Part shown: one piece after another, positions 34,996-44,023 of the stretch
Layout of the letters: the number at the start of each line of letters is the position of its first letter
Numbering within the stretch: the first letter of the stretch is position 1
Assembly: GCF_900177805.1 (NCBI RefSeq)
Contig: NZ_FXAX01000001.1
Location: forward strand, 2,108,001 to 2,172,000
Length of the DNA: 64,000 nucleotides
Direction of reading: 5' to 3'
Source: Fibrobacter sp. UWB13
Lineage (GTDB): Bacteria > Fibrobacterota > Fibrobacteria > Fibrobacterales > Fibrobacteraceae
Program-made: the position numbers and the translations under genes
Notes under the pieces: model-generated
Databases searched by the model: none
What the model was told of the DNA's origin: nothing
Seen by the model: only the letters and a program-made list of their open reading frames with translations

Positions 34996-36371
34996 TACTC
35001 AGCTCCGGCTACACAACGGACCGCAAGATAGAAACTCGGGTCCACGGAGATGGAGCCGACATCCTTATCGGAGCTGAACATTGTGCGAGCCTTGCCACGA
35101 GAATCTTCTTCGGAATCGGCTGTCCAGAAGTAGGCGCCCTCGCCCATCGTCGTGCAGACGCCGGTCTTGTTGGCGTAGCCACCGAACATGGCCGTGAATG
35201 CATAATCGTCGCTGCCGTTGCTCTTGAGTTTGAGCGCCGCTTCGCGTGCGCCACCGGCGTACTCTTCAAGCTTTTTCCAGTCTGTATCCGTGGCGAGATG
35301 GTAGCCTGCCGGGCAAGCCTTCTTGGCAGCTTCTTGCGTGTAGAGGCGACCGAACGTCTTGCAGTTCGCATCATCGCGGTCATAGCAAATCGAGCCATCC
35401 GGATCGTTGTAGTTCAAGTTCTCGACGAACCAGTCCACGCCACCGATTTCCTTGACCTTGTAAACTTGTTTGTCACGCTTGTCCACAAAGTTCTTGAACA
35501 CCGGGCAGCGAGTGCTGAAGCCTGCTTCAGAAAGAATCGGATCGACCTTGCCCTTCCAAGCGGTGCAGAAGCGGAACAGCTGACCGCCCGGAAGCGAAGC
35601 GCCCTTATGCTTGGCAGCCCAAGTCTTCACGTAATGGAGGCCCGTCACAGCGGTATCAGGAATCGAGAGCACCTTGGCATACTTGCCAGCGAGTGCAGCA
35701 TACGTCCCGGCAACAGACATCGGAGCCTTCCAGAAGCCATCGGAAAGACCTTCGCGCAAGCTTGCAAAAACCGGGGACGGCTTATAGACCTTGATTGTCT
35801 TATCGACCATCTGCTCCGGATTCTTTTTGCAGTTCACATCATGATTGATCGCCATCAAGGAATTAGCATCTTCCTTGCACTGGGCAATGCACTTTGTTCG
35901 TGCAGCGCCTTTCTTGGGGCACGGTTTCCAGACCGTGGTATCGACACTCACGAGAGACTGTTTTCCAAAGGCCTTCGTCTTCGTTGCAGCCTTAGCCACC
36001 TCGTCTAGCGTTTTGAGAGCCTTCGTACTCCCCTTTTCGCCATCGGCGAGCAAATACTTGATGACACCCGAGCAGGCGTTCGCGGCATTTGCCATCGAGC
36101 ACACCTTCGGACCAAAGCCATACGCAAACTGGGACGGGCAAGCGGCAAACGCCTCATCCGGCATCTGCTTAAAATGCTTGCCATAAATGTTCGTTGCATT
36201 CTTTGCCGACATCTTGCCGCAATAGATTTCTTCGAGCTCGCCGGAATTGACAATCTTTTTAACCTTTTTCCAGTTGTTGGAATCAACGGCCTTGCGGAGC
36301 GCTTCTTGGGCAAAACTACCCTGTGCCAAAATTGCAGAACAAACCAAACTTGCTATAAAAAGATTCTTCAT
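34995..36371 (-). CDS. Secreted FISUMP-domain protein
   Basis: The 458-residue protein has a signal peptide ending SFAQEA without a lipobox Cys, so it is probably secreted or periplasmic rather than anchored. The first 300 residues are Cys-rich and helical and unlike the cassette proteins. The C-terminal FISUMP domain is recognisable (DKRDKQVYKVKEIGG, WFVENLNYND, CPAGYHLATDTDWKKLEEY, YLAVRCVAG). It is cotranscribed with epmA through a one-base overlap, an odd pairing of an envelope protein and a translation factor modifier. Confidence 0.75.
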   Translation of the reverse strand: MKNLFIASLVCSAILAQGSFAQEALRKAVDSNNWKKVKKIVNSGELEEIYCGKMSAKNATNIYGKHFKQMPDEAFAACPSQFAYGFGPKVCSMANAANACSGVIKYLLADGEKGSTKALKTLDEVAKAATKTKAFGKQSLVSVDTTVWKPCPKKGAARTKCIAQCKEDANSLMAINHDVNCKKNPEQMVDKTIKVYKPSPVFASLREGLSDGFWKAPMSVAGTYAALAGKYAKVLSIPDTAVTGLHYVKTWAAKHKGASLPGGQLFRFCTAWKGKVDPILSEAGFSTRCPVFKNFVDKRDKQVYKVKEIGGVDWFVENLNYNDPDGSICYDRDDANCKTFGRLYTQEAAKKACPAGYHLATDTDWKKLEEYAGGAREAALKLKSNGSDDYAFTAMFGGYANKTGVCTTMGEGAYFWTADSEEDSRGKARTMFSSDKDVGSISVDPSFYLAVRCVAGAE

Positions 36372-36394
36372 CTAAACCTCTTTTAAAACTTAAC

Positions 36395-36465
36395 TGGATC
36401 CCTCGACTTCGCTCGGGATGACAAATCCTAAGTCGGGATGACATTCCTAAGTCGGGATGACTCTA
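36395..36465. repeat. Degenerate tandem repeats with CGGGATGACA core
   Basis: Three copies of TCGGGATGAC occur about 19-20 nt apart, the later two preceded by CCTAAG. They resemble the right half of the REP-like palindromes. The region lies upstream of the secreted FISUMP gene. Confidence 0.55.
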
Positions 36466-36553
36466 TGAATAGTTTTAATATATAACGAATTATAACCAAT
36501 CCCTAATGAATAATCAAAAAAAATCTTGAACCCTAATAATATTTTACTTGAAT

Positions 36554-36583
36554 TTGACTCCGGCTATAGAGGATTTCTATCTT
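36554..36583 (+). promoter_or_regulatory. Promoter of sufS
   Basis: TTGACT, 18 nt, TATCTT. The -10 box ends 7 nt before the start ATG, so the message is probably leaderless. Confidence 0.65.
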
Positions 36584-36590
36584 TTGGATC

Positions 36591-37814
36591 ATGAACGCAG
36601 AAGTCTTACGCAATGAATTCCCGATGTTGGTCGCAGGCGACAAAGAAGCAAAGCCGCTCGCCTTTTTGGACAGCACAGCCACAACCCAGAAGCCCGCAAG
36701 CGTCATCGACGCGATGGACGATTTTTACCGCGAGCACTACAGCTCCGTGAAGCGCGGGGTTTACCGCCTCAGCGCACGCACCACTGAAGCCTTTGAAAAG
36801 ACCCGCAAAGACGTTGCGAAGTTTATCAACGCAAAATCCGAAGACGAAATCGTCTTTACTCGCGGCACCACCGAAAGCATCAATCTCGTTGCTTGGAGCT
36901 ACGGACGCAAGTTCTTTGAAGCGGGCGATGAAATTTTAATCAGCGGTTTGGAACACCACGCAAACATTGTGAGCTGGCAGCTCGTCGCCGAAATGAAGGG
37001 TGCAAAGATCAAGGTCATTCCCGTCCGCGATGATGGCGATTTGGACTTGAGCAAGCTCCCCGAGCTCCTCACGCCACGCACCAAGATGGTCGCCGTCACC
37101 CACGTGAGCAACTCCGTCGGCACCGTGAACCCCATTGCAGAAATCATTGCAACCGTCCGGAGTCTCGCCCCGCAAGCAAAAGTTTTGATAGACGCCGCCC
37201 AGAGCTCTAGCCACATCAAGATTGACGTGCTGAAGCTCGACTGCGACTTCCTCGCTTTCAGCGGTCACAAGATGTACGGCCCGACCGGCATCGGCGTTCT
37301 TTACGGCAAGTACGACGTGCTCGACAGCATGCCGCCTTGGCATGGCGGTGGCGAAATGATCAAGAACGTCACGTTCGAAAAGACGACATACGCCGACGTC
37401 CCGGCACGCTTTGAAGCAGGCACGCCTGCCATTGCCGAAGTCATCGGTCTCGGAAAAGCTATCGAATGGCTAAACAACGTCGGCCTCGACAACATCCGCA
37501 AGCACGAAGAACAAATTACGCAGTACGCATTGAAGCAGCTCGCCGAAATCCCGCAAGTGAAAGTCCTCGGCAACCCGAAGGAACGCGGAGCGCTTATCAG
37601 CATTACGTTGGACGGAATTGCCGTCGGTGATGCCGCCATGATTCTCGACGAAGAAAACGTCGCCGTGCGTAGCGGACACCACTGCGCACAACCGGTGATG
37701 GACCGCTTTGGGCTAGATGCAACGCTCCGCCTGAGCTTTGGCGTGTACACACTCGAACGCGACATTGACCGTTTTGTTGCCGGCATCAAGCGCGTCGTCC
37801 GTCTGTTCGCCTAA
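36591..37814 (+). CDS. sufS: Cysteine desulfurase (SufS/CsdA type)
   Basis: The 407-residue PLP enzyme removes sulfur from cysteine for Fe-S cluster assembly. Visible are the PLP region (TRGTTESINLVAWSYG, SGLEHHANIVSWQ), the PLP Lys in FSGHKMYGPTG and the catalytic Cys in RSGHHCAQP, all group II features. The length is standard. It is followed by the tcdA gene after 25 bases. No sufB/C/D genes are nearby, so it may serve tRNA thiolation or CsdA/CsdE-like functions with TcdA, a pairing also seen in E. coli (csdA-csdE-csdL). Confidence 0.9.
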   Translation: MNAEVLRNEFPMLVAGDKEAKPLAFLDSTATTQKPASVIDAMDDFYREHYSSVKRGVYRLSARTTEAFEKTRKDVAKFINAKSEDEIVFTRGTTESINLVAWSYGRKFFEAGDEILISGLEHHANIVSWQLVAEMKGAKIKVIPVRDDGDLDLSKLPELLTPRTKMVAVTHVSNSVGTVNPIAEIIATVRSLAPQAKVLIDAAQSSSHIKIDVLKLDCDFLAFSGHKMYGPTGIGVLYGKYDVLDSMPPWHGGGEMIKNVTFEKTTYADVPARFEAGTPAIAEVIGLGKAIEWLNNVGLDNIRKHEEQITQYALKQLAEIPQVKVLGNPKERGALISITLDGIAVGDAAMILDEENVAVRSGHHCAQPVMDRFGLDATLRLSFGVYTLERDIDRFVAGIKRVVRLFA

Positions 37815-37839
37815 ATTCCGCCAGTTTTGCAGGATTCTC

Positions 37840-38673
37840 ATGGGAATTGAAAAAGGCATTTTCAACCGCACATCGCTCCTTCTCGGAGACGATGTTATGG
37901 ACTGTATCTACCAAAAACGCGTCATCATTTTTGGACTCGGCGGAGTCGGCAGCTGGTGTGCCGAAAGCCTGGTGCGTTCCGGCATCAAGGAACTCGTGCT
38001 CGTCGATTCTGACCGCGTGTGCGTCACCAACGTAAACCGCCAGCTGATGGCCACCACCAAAACCGTGGGCCAAGTCAAAGTCGAAGTGCTTAAAAACCGC
38101 TTGTTAGAAATCAATCCGCACGCAAACATCGTCGCATTGCAGGACATCTACGAAGAAGCGAATACGGACAAGTTCCAGCTAGACACATTCGATTACATCA
38201 TCGACGCTATCGACAGCCTCGAAAACAAGATGCAGTTGCTTTGGCACGCCACGCACACCAAGGCAACCGTATTCTCGTCGATGGGAGCCGCCCTCAAGAT
38301 GGACCCCACAAAAATCAAGGTCGCCGAATTCTGGAAGGTTACAGGTTGCCCGCTCGCACGCGCACTTCGCGACAAGTTCAAGCGAAAAAAATTGTGGCTC
38401 AAGAAAAAAGTACTTTGCGTTTATAGCGACGAACTCTTAAAAAATCGCGGTCAAAATTCTTCTTGCGGAACCGCCGCCTGCATGTGTCCTAAAGTCCGCC
38501 AAGAACGCAGCGAAGCGGAACTCAAGAACGCCGAACTTGTCGATCACGAATGGTGTAGCAGCAAGGCTCAAATCAACGGCACCATGGCACATGCCACGGC
38601 CATTTTCGGCTTTATGATTGCAGGTCTTGTGATGAACGACATTTATCAGAAAGCGCTAACGCAAGCTGAGTGA
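37840..38673 (+). CDS. tcdA: tRNA threonylcarbamoyladenosine dehydratase (CsdL/TcdA)
   Basis: The 277-residue E1-like protein has the ATP-binding GLGGVGSWCAESLVRSG, the DSDRVCVTNVNRQ segment and the DAIDSLENK strand. TcdA cyclises t6A37 in tRNA to ct6A using ATP. A C-terminal CGTAACMCP segment adds two Cys. I start at the ATG at 37840, which follows AGGA; an upstream frame overlaps sufS. The position directly after a cysteine desulfurase gene fits the csd-type gene neighbourhood. Confidence 0.88.
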   Translation: MGIEKGIFNRTSLLLGDDVMDCIYQKRVIIFGLGGVGSWCAESLVRSGIKELVLVDSDRVCVTNVNRQLMATTKTVGQVKVEVLKNRLLEINPHANIVALQDIYEEANTDKFQLDTFDYIIDAIDSLENKMQLLWHATHTKATVFSSMGAALKMDPTKIKVAEFWKVTGCPLARALRDKFKRKKLWLKKKVLCVYSDELLKNRGQNSSCGTAACMCPKVRQERSEAELKNAELVDHEWCSSKAQINGTMAHATAIFGFMIAGLVMNDIYQKALTQAE

Positions 38674-38693
38674 TTTAACTTGTTCTTAACCTT

Positions 38694-38713
38694 TTTAACT
38701 TAATAAGTTAAAT
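38694..38713. terminator. AT-rich palindrome after tcdA
   Basis: TTTAACTT and AAGTTAAA flank AAT. It lies between the convergent tcdA gene and the first island gene and could end transcripts weakly, or mark an AT-rich boundary of the island. Confidence 0.35.
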
Positions 38714-38758
38714 TAAAGTTAAATATCAATCTCATCTCGCGGATCTGTGAAAAACGAG

Positions 38759-39244
38759 TTATTCATAGTCAATACCAATCCAGACGTTTTGCGGGATTAG
38801 CATAAAGTGTTTCGGACTTTCGTTCGTTTCTTTTGCGGAGAATTCCACAACACCATTGGTAAAAGCTTTTACCGTTCTTTCTGAGTAAAAATCAGGGTAC
38901 TTCGAAACCCAAGAAGTTGAATCCCATTCAGAACACGTAAAGCAACTAAGAAATTCGCGGAGCTTGGCGACCGTTACAGGAGATTCCGTGTCTTCGCAGC
39001 GATATTCAGCCACGTCGCAATAAAGAACAATATACGGAGAATCCTTTTTGCAACTGTTTACAAGCAGCCGGCAATGTTCCGTAGCAGCGAAATCATCCCA
39101 TTCTTCGCCAACCTCGTCCTTGAAAACGTCAACATCTTCCCACACGGGACAATTACCGAGAGTTGCAACAATTCTCTCACTAAGTTCTTTGCCATGCACA
39201 ACGCAAAACAGGTCTTTTGCTTTTAAAAATTCTTTGATAGTCAT
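38759..39244 (-). CDS. Hypothetical protein under island operator A
   Basis: The 161-residue acidic protein has no signal peptide or membrane segment. Notable parts are CPVWEDVDVFKDEVGEEWDDFAATEH, six Cys spread along it, and a Trp-rich C-terminal half. I do not recognise a family. It lies alone behind an operator-promoter of the shared island type, which is the best clue that it belongs to the same response as the nuclease and ATPase genes. Confidence 0.65.
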   Translation of the reverse strand: MTIKEFLKAKDLFCVVHGKELSERIVATLGNCPVWEDVDVFKDEVGEEWDDFAATEHCRLLVNSCKKDSPYIVLYCDVAEYRCEDTESPVTVAKLREFLSCFTCSEWDSTSWVSKYPDFYSERTVKAFTNGVVEFSAKETNESPKHFMLIPQNVWIGIDYE

Positions 39245-39271
39245 AAATCCTCTTTTTTTGAGACTATCAAG

Positions 39272-39307
39272 AATGTAGATTCAACGGACGACAATTAACG
39301 TCGTCCG
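39272..39307 (-). promoter_or_regulatory. Island operator A with -10 box
   Basis: CGGACGAC-AATTAAC-GTCGTCCG (39285-39307) is a perfect 8-bp inverted repeat with a 7-nt centre. On the minus strand TACATT (39277-39272) follows after exactly 7 nt. The -35 position falls inside the palindrome and has no TTGACA. Confidence 0.75.
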
Positions 39308-39322
39308 ACATACCAACAGAAT

Positions 39323-39916
39323 TTAATTCGACAACAGCATCAAATCAAAATACATCATGCGAGTATGCAAAGCGGCAGACGATTCTATATTCCGATACCG
39401 ACACTCCTGTTCTTCAGATGAAAACATGTACCGAAAGCCATTAGCCTCATAAAACGAAAGCGGAACAGGCTGATTGTACGCATCAACCACTAGATAACGA
39501 CATCCAGTTTTGTTATCAGGATCAACAAACCACTGTTTGATATAATCAAGCAGTTCGCTTCCGACATGCTGTTTCTTAAAAGGTACACCTACACCAAGTC
39601 GACCTATCAACACAGCAGGATATATCAAATCCCGTTTTTCCCAAGGTAGATTTTTGCCTATCTGTTTCTTTCGTGCATTTGGAAGATAGTTCGTAAAAAT
39701 ACTTGCATTAGATACAGTAAAAGCACAAACTACATCTTTCAAAGTAGAAGAATCTACAAAAACATAGGTTTTACCCATCAGCTGTTGGCTATACTTAACG
39801 GCATCCCTAGAAAAGAACGAATCAAGGTCTTCGTTACCACAAGAAAAAGTATTACAACGATTTAAAACTGATGGAGTCAGAGCCGTGCGAATGCAATTAG
39901 ATTCTAAAAAGGCCAT
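39323..39916 (-). CDS. GNAT acetyltransferase, probable toxin of a TA pair
   Basis: The 197-residue GNAT-fold protein has the acetyl-CoA region (LIGRLGVGVPFKKQHVGSELLDYIKQ) and the C-terminal strand with FYEANGF. It overlaps the small upstream gene by 13 bases, typical of toxin-antitoxin modules in which a GNAT toxin acetylates charged tRNA. It could instead be a housekeeping acetyltransferase; the overlapped partner favours the TA reading. It shows no operator of the island type. Confidence 0.65.
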   Translation of the reverse strand: MAFLESNCIRTALTPSVLNRCNTFSCGNEDLDSFFSRDAVKYSQQLMGKTYVFVDSSTLKDVVCAFTVSNASIFTNYLPNARKKQIGKNLPWEKRDLIYPAVLIGRLGVGVPFKKQHVGSELLDYIKQWFVDPDNKTGCRYLVVDAYNQPVPLSFYEANGFRYMFSSEEQECRYRNIESSAALHTRMMYFDLMLLSN

Positions 39917-40098
39917 TTTCCTTCAGCCCTTAGTTTAGCAATTCGTGCAGCATTGCGCATATCAAACCCACTCCACTCAGAATGTTGCCGAGTAAAGTCG
40001 ATAGATCCGCGGTTACGTTCTGCCTCTTCCGCATTTTTCACGAAAGATTCCGCCACCGCATCCGTCAAAATTGGGATATTGCTAATTGCTAAGGCCAT
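39904..40098 (-). CDS. Probable antitoxin of the GNAT pair
   Basis: The 64-residue protein starts MALAISNIPILTDAVAESF and is largely helical, with a basic C-terminal end. I use the ATG at 40098, which has AGGAGA upstream; a longer frame reads through the promoter. The N-terminal segment could form the DNA-binding or dimer part and the C-terminus could wrap the toxin, but this is inferred from size and gene order only. Confidence 0.6.
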   Translation of the reverse strand: MALAISNIPILTDAVAESFVKNAEEAERNRGSIDFTRQHSEWSGFDMRNAARIAKLRAEGKWPF

Positions 40099-40199
40099 AT
40101 TTGTTCTCCTAATATACATTTTACCGTTTCGATTTGCAATTCTAAATACCGCCGTTGCCGGAATCCAACTGAATACGAACGTGTTTTTTCTTGACTCAT
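40089..40199 (-). CDS. Possible 36-residue ORF upstream of the antitoxin
   Basis: ATG at 40199 follows a perfect AGGAGG and the frame (MSQEKTRSYSVGFRQRRY...) ends 10 bases inside the antitoxin gene, so coupling is possible. Against it, a good promoter (TTGCAA, 17 nt, TATATT) lies within this frame, and no upstream promoter after the preceding terminator is clear. It may be a real leader ORF or a chance frame. Confidence 0.3.
   Translation of the reverse strand: MSQEKTRSYSVGFRQRRYLELQIETVKCILGEQIWP
40111..40139 (-). promoter_or_regulatory. Promoter of the GNAT/antitoxin pair
   Basis: TTGCAA, 17 nt, TATATT on the minus strand. The -10 box ends 12 nt before the antitoxin ATG, so the AGGAGA site would lie at or just upstream of the expected transcription start. 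Confidence 0.6.
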
Positions 40200-40228
40200 T
40201 TAGCCTCCTAGTTTTGAAAAAAGAAAAA

Positions 40229-40251
40229 GCATCCGAATTTTTTTCGGATGC
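40229..40251 (-). terminator. Intrinsic terminator of the AAA ATPase gene
   Basis: GCATCCGAA-5-TTCGGATGC then TTTTTCTTTTTT on the minus strand, about 90 nt after the ATPase stop codon. Confidence 0.85.
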
Positions 40252-40338
40252 CTGAGGCCTTTTCAAGGGTCATGCATTAATGTATCAATATTTGAATATA
40301 GTAGCAAGCGGCGATTTGTAACTTTACTGTAAAATAAA

Positions 40339-42642
40339 TTACAGCCCCAGCCGGCGTCCTTGATGGTCATCTTTGTTGGCGATTTCTTCAAGCATGTTCT
40401 GCATAATCAGTTCTCGCGTGCGCAAGTCGGCGGGAACGTAGACAAGTTTACGGCGAACATTCTGAAAATCGCTAATGGACACATTATCGCAAGCAAGAAC
40501 TTCTCTTGGGCATTTATCCCCAAAAAACGATGTCCATGTTTTCGAAACCTGCTTAGAGTCCATATAGTCAAACGCCAGCTTCAGCTGAAAACGCCGACGG
40601 ATTGCCCAATCCAAAACATTCTCGTAATTCGTCGCCGCGATAAGCATTCCGTTGAAAGAATCCATTTGGCATATAAACTCATTTACCAAAGTCACTTCCC
40701 AGTGATTTTTTGCATTGCCACGATTTTCAAAGAAGCTATCAGCCTCGTCAATGAAGAGAATAGCATCGCTCTGTTCAGCTTCTCTGAACATTTCACGAAT
40801 GTTGCGTTCCGTATCGCCCACAATTCCGCCAAGGATATCGCTTGCACGCTTCACAAGCAAATCTCGACCAAGAATATCTTGAGCAATATGCTTTGCATAA
40901 GCCGACTTCCCTGTTCCCGGAGGACCGTACAAAAAGATGTTCAAGTTTTCTCTACGTCCATTCAATTTCGAAGATCGCCATTGCGCATCAAAATTTTTAA
41001 GCATCGGAATGACATAGTCAATATTCTTTATATCCCCGCTAGAAATGCGGACGCATTCCATATTGTATTCAAATTCTTTCGTCTTTTGCGAGCCCATCGA
41101 TATGCCCAAAAGTTTGGCATGAGACGACGCAATTTCACGAACCACATTCAACGGGGAAAAATCCACCGCCTGCATCCGCTGTGCCTGACGAACCGCCAAA
41201 GTAATGCTCCCCGCCATTACAGGAATTTCCTTGGCAATATTCTCTATTTCGTCGTTGCACAAAATCGATTCAGCCTGCTGCGCTTTAAGAACAGACTGCC
41301 AAATTGCAACACGTTCCTTATTGCTGAACGTGAAAAATTCCAGCGAATAGTCAAACCGACGACGAGTACTATTTTCAATACACGCAATATTATTCGTAAT
41401 CCAAATAACAGGTGTTTTCAGATTTTCAAAAATGATATTCAGCAAACCTTTCTCCGCCTGATTCAAAACCAAATCAGCCTCATCCATCAGGATTATACCA
41501 CCACTCCGTTCACATTCCCAATCGGCAAGCAACATAGAACGCAAACGAGTCTGCAAAAGAGATTCCTTATCCATAGATTCATCGCCCATGCCCACAGCAA
41601 GCAAAGGGACATTCAATTCCTGAGCAAGCGCTTTCGCAAGTTCCGTTTTTCCCGTCCCTTCACGACCGTAAAAAAGGATATTGAGCGGAGAACCCTTCTG
41701 ATGAGTTTTCAGCATCTGCAAAACAAAAGGTGCCTGCGGATTCGTCTTGGCAATTTGAGCATAATCAACACAAGGCTTTGGCGCCGTTTTCAAATCCATA
41801 ATCCTTGACATATCCGAAAATCCATACAAGAAATCGCTTACCTCGCTCGCCAAATACAGTTCACGCCGCTTGATTTTCAAGTCTGAATTTCGATTTGTTT
41901 CCTCCATACGCACCAACTGAAACTTGATAAGCGCGCTCTCCTTTGAACAGAGCTCATGCAACGTTTCCGGCTCCAACCCCGCAATCAAAGAAATTCGCCT
42001 AAGCGATCCCCGTTCGGATGGATCAAAGTAATCGAACATCTTTGAAATCTTTTCAACCTTAAAAAACATGTTATGATGATCGCGAAGCCATAAATACAGC
42101 ACAAGATCCAAGGCTTCATCCGAAAGATGGAAAAGACGCTTCAATTCAAAAGCCCTCTGCATCGACACATCGCTTTCATCGCATCCGCCAGCAAGCCAAT
42201 TTGCGGAACACTCTTGAATCGACAGAGAGAGCAACTGACGTGTATAGGCATCACCATCGCCCCAATGAGCAACAAAGTCCAGGAAATGCCTAGCAAAAAT
42301 GATTCTTCGGCTTTTATGGAATTCTTCGAGAAGGTCCTTTGCCTTGTACCACTTATTCTCAATCTCCGTCGTAATTCCAGTAGGAAGTTCAATGCGTTCA
42401 CGGGCTTCATACACTCTATCCAAAAAAGTCGCAACGCATTCATCTGTTATATACTTGTCGCAAAAGACCCGACAATCCCCATCTAGATAATACCGCATAA
42501 AGCGGCTCCAAAATTCCATAATTTTCAAGTCTATAAAAGTCGGCTGACCGCTCAGAGACTTTTCAGAGACACCTTCTTTACCAAGCATTTCGCGCTTATT
42601 TTTAAAGTAATTTTCGATTGTATTTTCGTAATGTAACTGCAT
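40339..42642 (-). CDS. Double AAA+ ATPase under island operator B
   Basis: The 767-residue protein has a helical N-terminal half and two AAA modules. Module 1 has Walker A GREGTGKT (326-333) and Walker B IILMDEAD (383-390). Module 2 has GPPGTGKS (573-580), ILFIDEAD (628-635) and RRRF (682-685). It resembles CDC48/ATPase-type remodelers used in some defence or stress systems, but no protease or partner domain is fused. The ATG at 42642 is chosen because the longer frame begins upstream of its own promoter. It is a single-gene unit. Confidence 0.8.
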   Translation of the reverse strand: MQLHYENTIENYFKNKREMLGKEGVSEKSLSGQPTFIDLKIMEFWSRFMRYYLDGDCRVFCDKYITDECVATFLDRVYEARERIELPTGITTEIENKWYKAKDLLEEFHKSRRIIFARHFLDFVAHWGDGDAYTRQLLSLSIQECSANWLAGGCDESDVSMQRAFELKRLFHLSDEALDLVLYLWLRDHHNMFFKVEKISKMFDYFDPSERGSLRRISLIAGLEPETLHELCSKESALIKFQLVRMEETNRNSDLKIKRRELYLASEVSDFLYGFSDMSRIMDLKTAPKPCVDYAQIAKTNPQAPFVLQMLKTHQKGSPLNILFYGREGTGKTELAKALAQELNVPLLAVGMGDESMDKESLLQTRLRSMLLADWECERSGGIILMDEADLVLNQAEKGLLNIIFENLKTPVIWITNNIACIENSTRRRFDYSLEFFTFSNKERVAIWQSVLKAQQAESILCNDEIENIAKEIPVMAGSITLAVRQAQRMQAVDFSPLNVVREIASSHAKLLGISMGSQKTKEFEYNMECVRISSGDIKNIDYVIPMLKNFDAQWRSSKLNGRRENLNIFLYGPPGTGKSAYAKHIAQDILGRDLLVKRASDILGGIVGDTERNIREMFREAEQSDAILFIDEADSFFENRGNAKNHWEVTLVNEFICQMDSFNGMLIAATNYENVLDWAIRRRFQLKLAFDYMDSKQVSKTWTSFFGDKCPREVLACDNVSISDFQNVRRKLVYVPADLRTRELIMQNMLEEIANKDDHQGRRLGL

Positions 42643-42669
42643 GGTTTTAACCTCAATTTTGCACCATGC

Positions 42670-42705
42670 AATATAAAAGAAACGCACGACAATTAATGTC
42701 GTGCG
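42670..42705 (-). promoter_or_regulatory. Island operator B with -10 box
   Basis: CGCACGAC-AATTAAT-GTCGTGCG (42683-42705), a perfect 8-bp inverted repeat; TATATT (42675-42670) follows after exactly 7 nt on the minus strand. Confidence 0.8.
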
Positions 42706-42734
42706 AGAAAATTTTTAAAAGATTACATTAAAGC

Positions 42735-43916
42735 TCATGTTAATTCATTTGCTTCTTTCTTTTCCTTTGCCTTGTTTACAATTTCTATAGCTTTTTTGTA
42801 CACATCATATAATCCATCTACAATTTGACCATCATTTCCATCTATAGATTTTACAATAACGCACCATTTATCTTTCGGAGGTTCATGTGTTTTTCTTGGA
42901 TTATTGAAGTATTTTTCTATCAAAGATTCATACAAATCTATTCTTTGTTTTTGCCCATCCCATTGCCATATAGTTAGCGAAATGTTAAATAATCCATCAG
43001 CAAAGCCAGCCTCTATTCCCAACTCGTATTTAGAATTATTTTTTTCAAAACAGTCTCGCAAATAATGCCATCCTTGCCAATCACCTATCTCCAAATTGAT
43101 ATTTTCTTTTTCAGCTAGAAGTTTTTTAATAATATCAATATGTTGATTTTTTTCGTTTTTCTGCTCTTCCTGAAACTGATTCCTTCTTGTAATCAAACTA
43201 TCTAGAATTCTATTATTTTCGTCATTAAGAAAGAAATCTTTTTCTTCTGCAGTAAAATCAGACATACAGCCTCCCTTTCTGTCTAAAAATAAGATGAAAT
43301 CGGTTAAATAAGAAAGATATTTAGAATTACATTGAGTTACATAAGCTCCTAAATTTCGTTTTAACTTTTCTAGAAATTCTCTATAATAAATGGTTTTGAA
43401 ATTAGGATTTACATCCTTATACTCAGCCTTTTCACACAAAGCCAAAAGAATGCACACCGTATGTAAATTAAGAGATTCGCGCTCTTTCTTTACATAATTA
43501 TAATAATCTTGAAAATCATTATCCGGAGGAGCATCAATTTTATTTTCAATGCATACTTTTAAGCAATCTGTTGTTAAAAGCAAATCAATACGATTGCCAT
43601 TCTCAGTATATTTTTCTGTTTCAGCAAAAACGCTTCGAGTATACAAGATGTTTTTCTTGTCAAAATTTTCGATTTCAGCAGAATACTTTTCTTGATAAAC
43701 CTCAAGAAGAGTATCAAAAAAAAGTGTTCCAACCCCATGCGGATTTCTAGTATCAAAGAAAAAAGCGAACAATCTCGAACATATTTCTTCAAGTCGATTC
43801 CACGGATATTTGCAAAGTTCCAAGTAAGTCGGCTCATACATCGGCTTGGGAAGAAATTTGTTAAACTTGTTAAGAAGTTCTTTAAACTTTTCAAGCTGAT
43901 TTTCATCTTTTTCCAT
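42735..43916 (-). CDS. PD-(D/E)XK nuclease family protein (PDDEXK_4 type)
   Basis: The 393-residue protein has the family N-terminus (PTYLELCKYPWNRLEEICS, FAFFFDTRNPHGVGTLFFD) and the nuclease motif: Asp in NRIDLLLTTD and Glu-x-Lys in VCIENKIDAPP. Such proteins are often defence nucleases, but the substrate of this subfamily is not known. It is a paralogue of the gene at 44726-45823. It has its own island operator (C), an AAGGA site, and is AT-rich, suggesting recent transfer. Confidence 0.75.
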   Translation of the reverse strand: MEKDENQLEKFKELLNKFNKFLPKPMYEPTYLELCKYPWNRLEEICSRLFAFFFDTRNPHGVGTLFFDTLLEVYQEKYSAEIENFDKKNILYTRSVFAETEKYTENGNRIDLLLTTDCLKVCIENKIDAPPDNDFQDYYNYVKKERESLNLHTVCILLALCEKAEYKDVNPNFKTIYYREFLEKLKRNLGAYVTQCNSKYLSYLTDFILFLDRKGGCMSDFTAEEKDFFLNDENNRILDSLITRRNQFQEEQKNEKNQHIDIIKKLLAEKENINLEIGDWQGWHYLRDCFEKNNSKYELGIEAGFADGLFNISLTIWQWDGQKQRIDLYESLIEKYFNNPRKTHEPPKDKWCVIVKSIDGNDGQIVDGLYDVYKKAIEIVNKAKEKKEANELT

Positions 43917-43962
43917 AAATAAATCCTTTTGACATTAAATATGAATATATCAGACTATCAAG

Positions 43963-43998
43963 AATGTAGATTCAACACATGACAATCAACGTCGCCCG
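43963..43998 (-). promoter_or_regulatory. Island operator C with -10 box
   Basis: CACATGAC-AATCAAC-GTCGCCCG (43976-43998): the inner GAC/GTC and the 7-nt centre are kept, the outer bases are degenerate. TACATT (43968-43963) follows after 7 nt. The 25 nt ending at the palindrome edge are identical to those of operator A (39261-39285). Confidence 0.65.
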
Positions 43999-44023
43999 TA
44001 AGGTCTTTTGCCTTTTTGACGAT

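Noticed and set aside
40229-40338. Attenuator in the leader of the GNAT/antitoxin pair
   Set aside because: The hairpin with T-run is better explained as the terminator of the AAA ATPase gene, and a good promoter (TTGCAA, 17 nt, TATATT) lies downstream of it, directly before the antitoxin gene.
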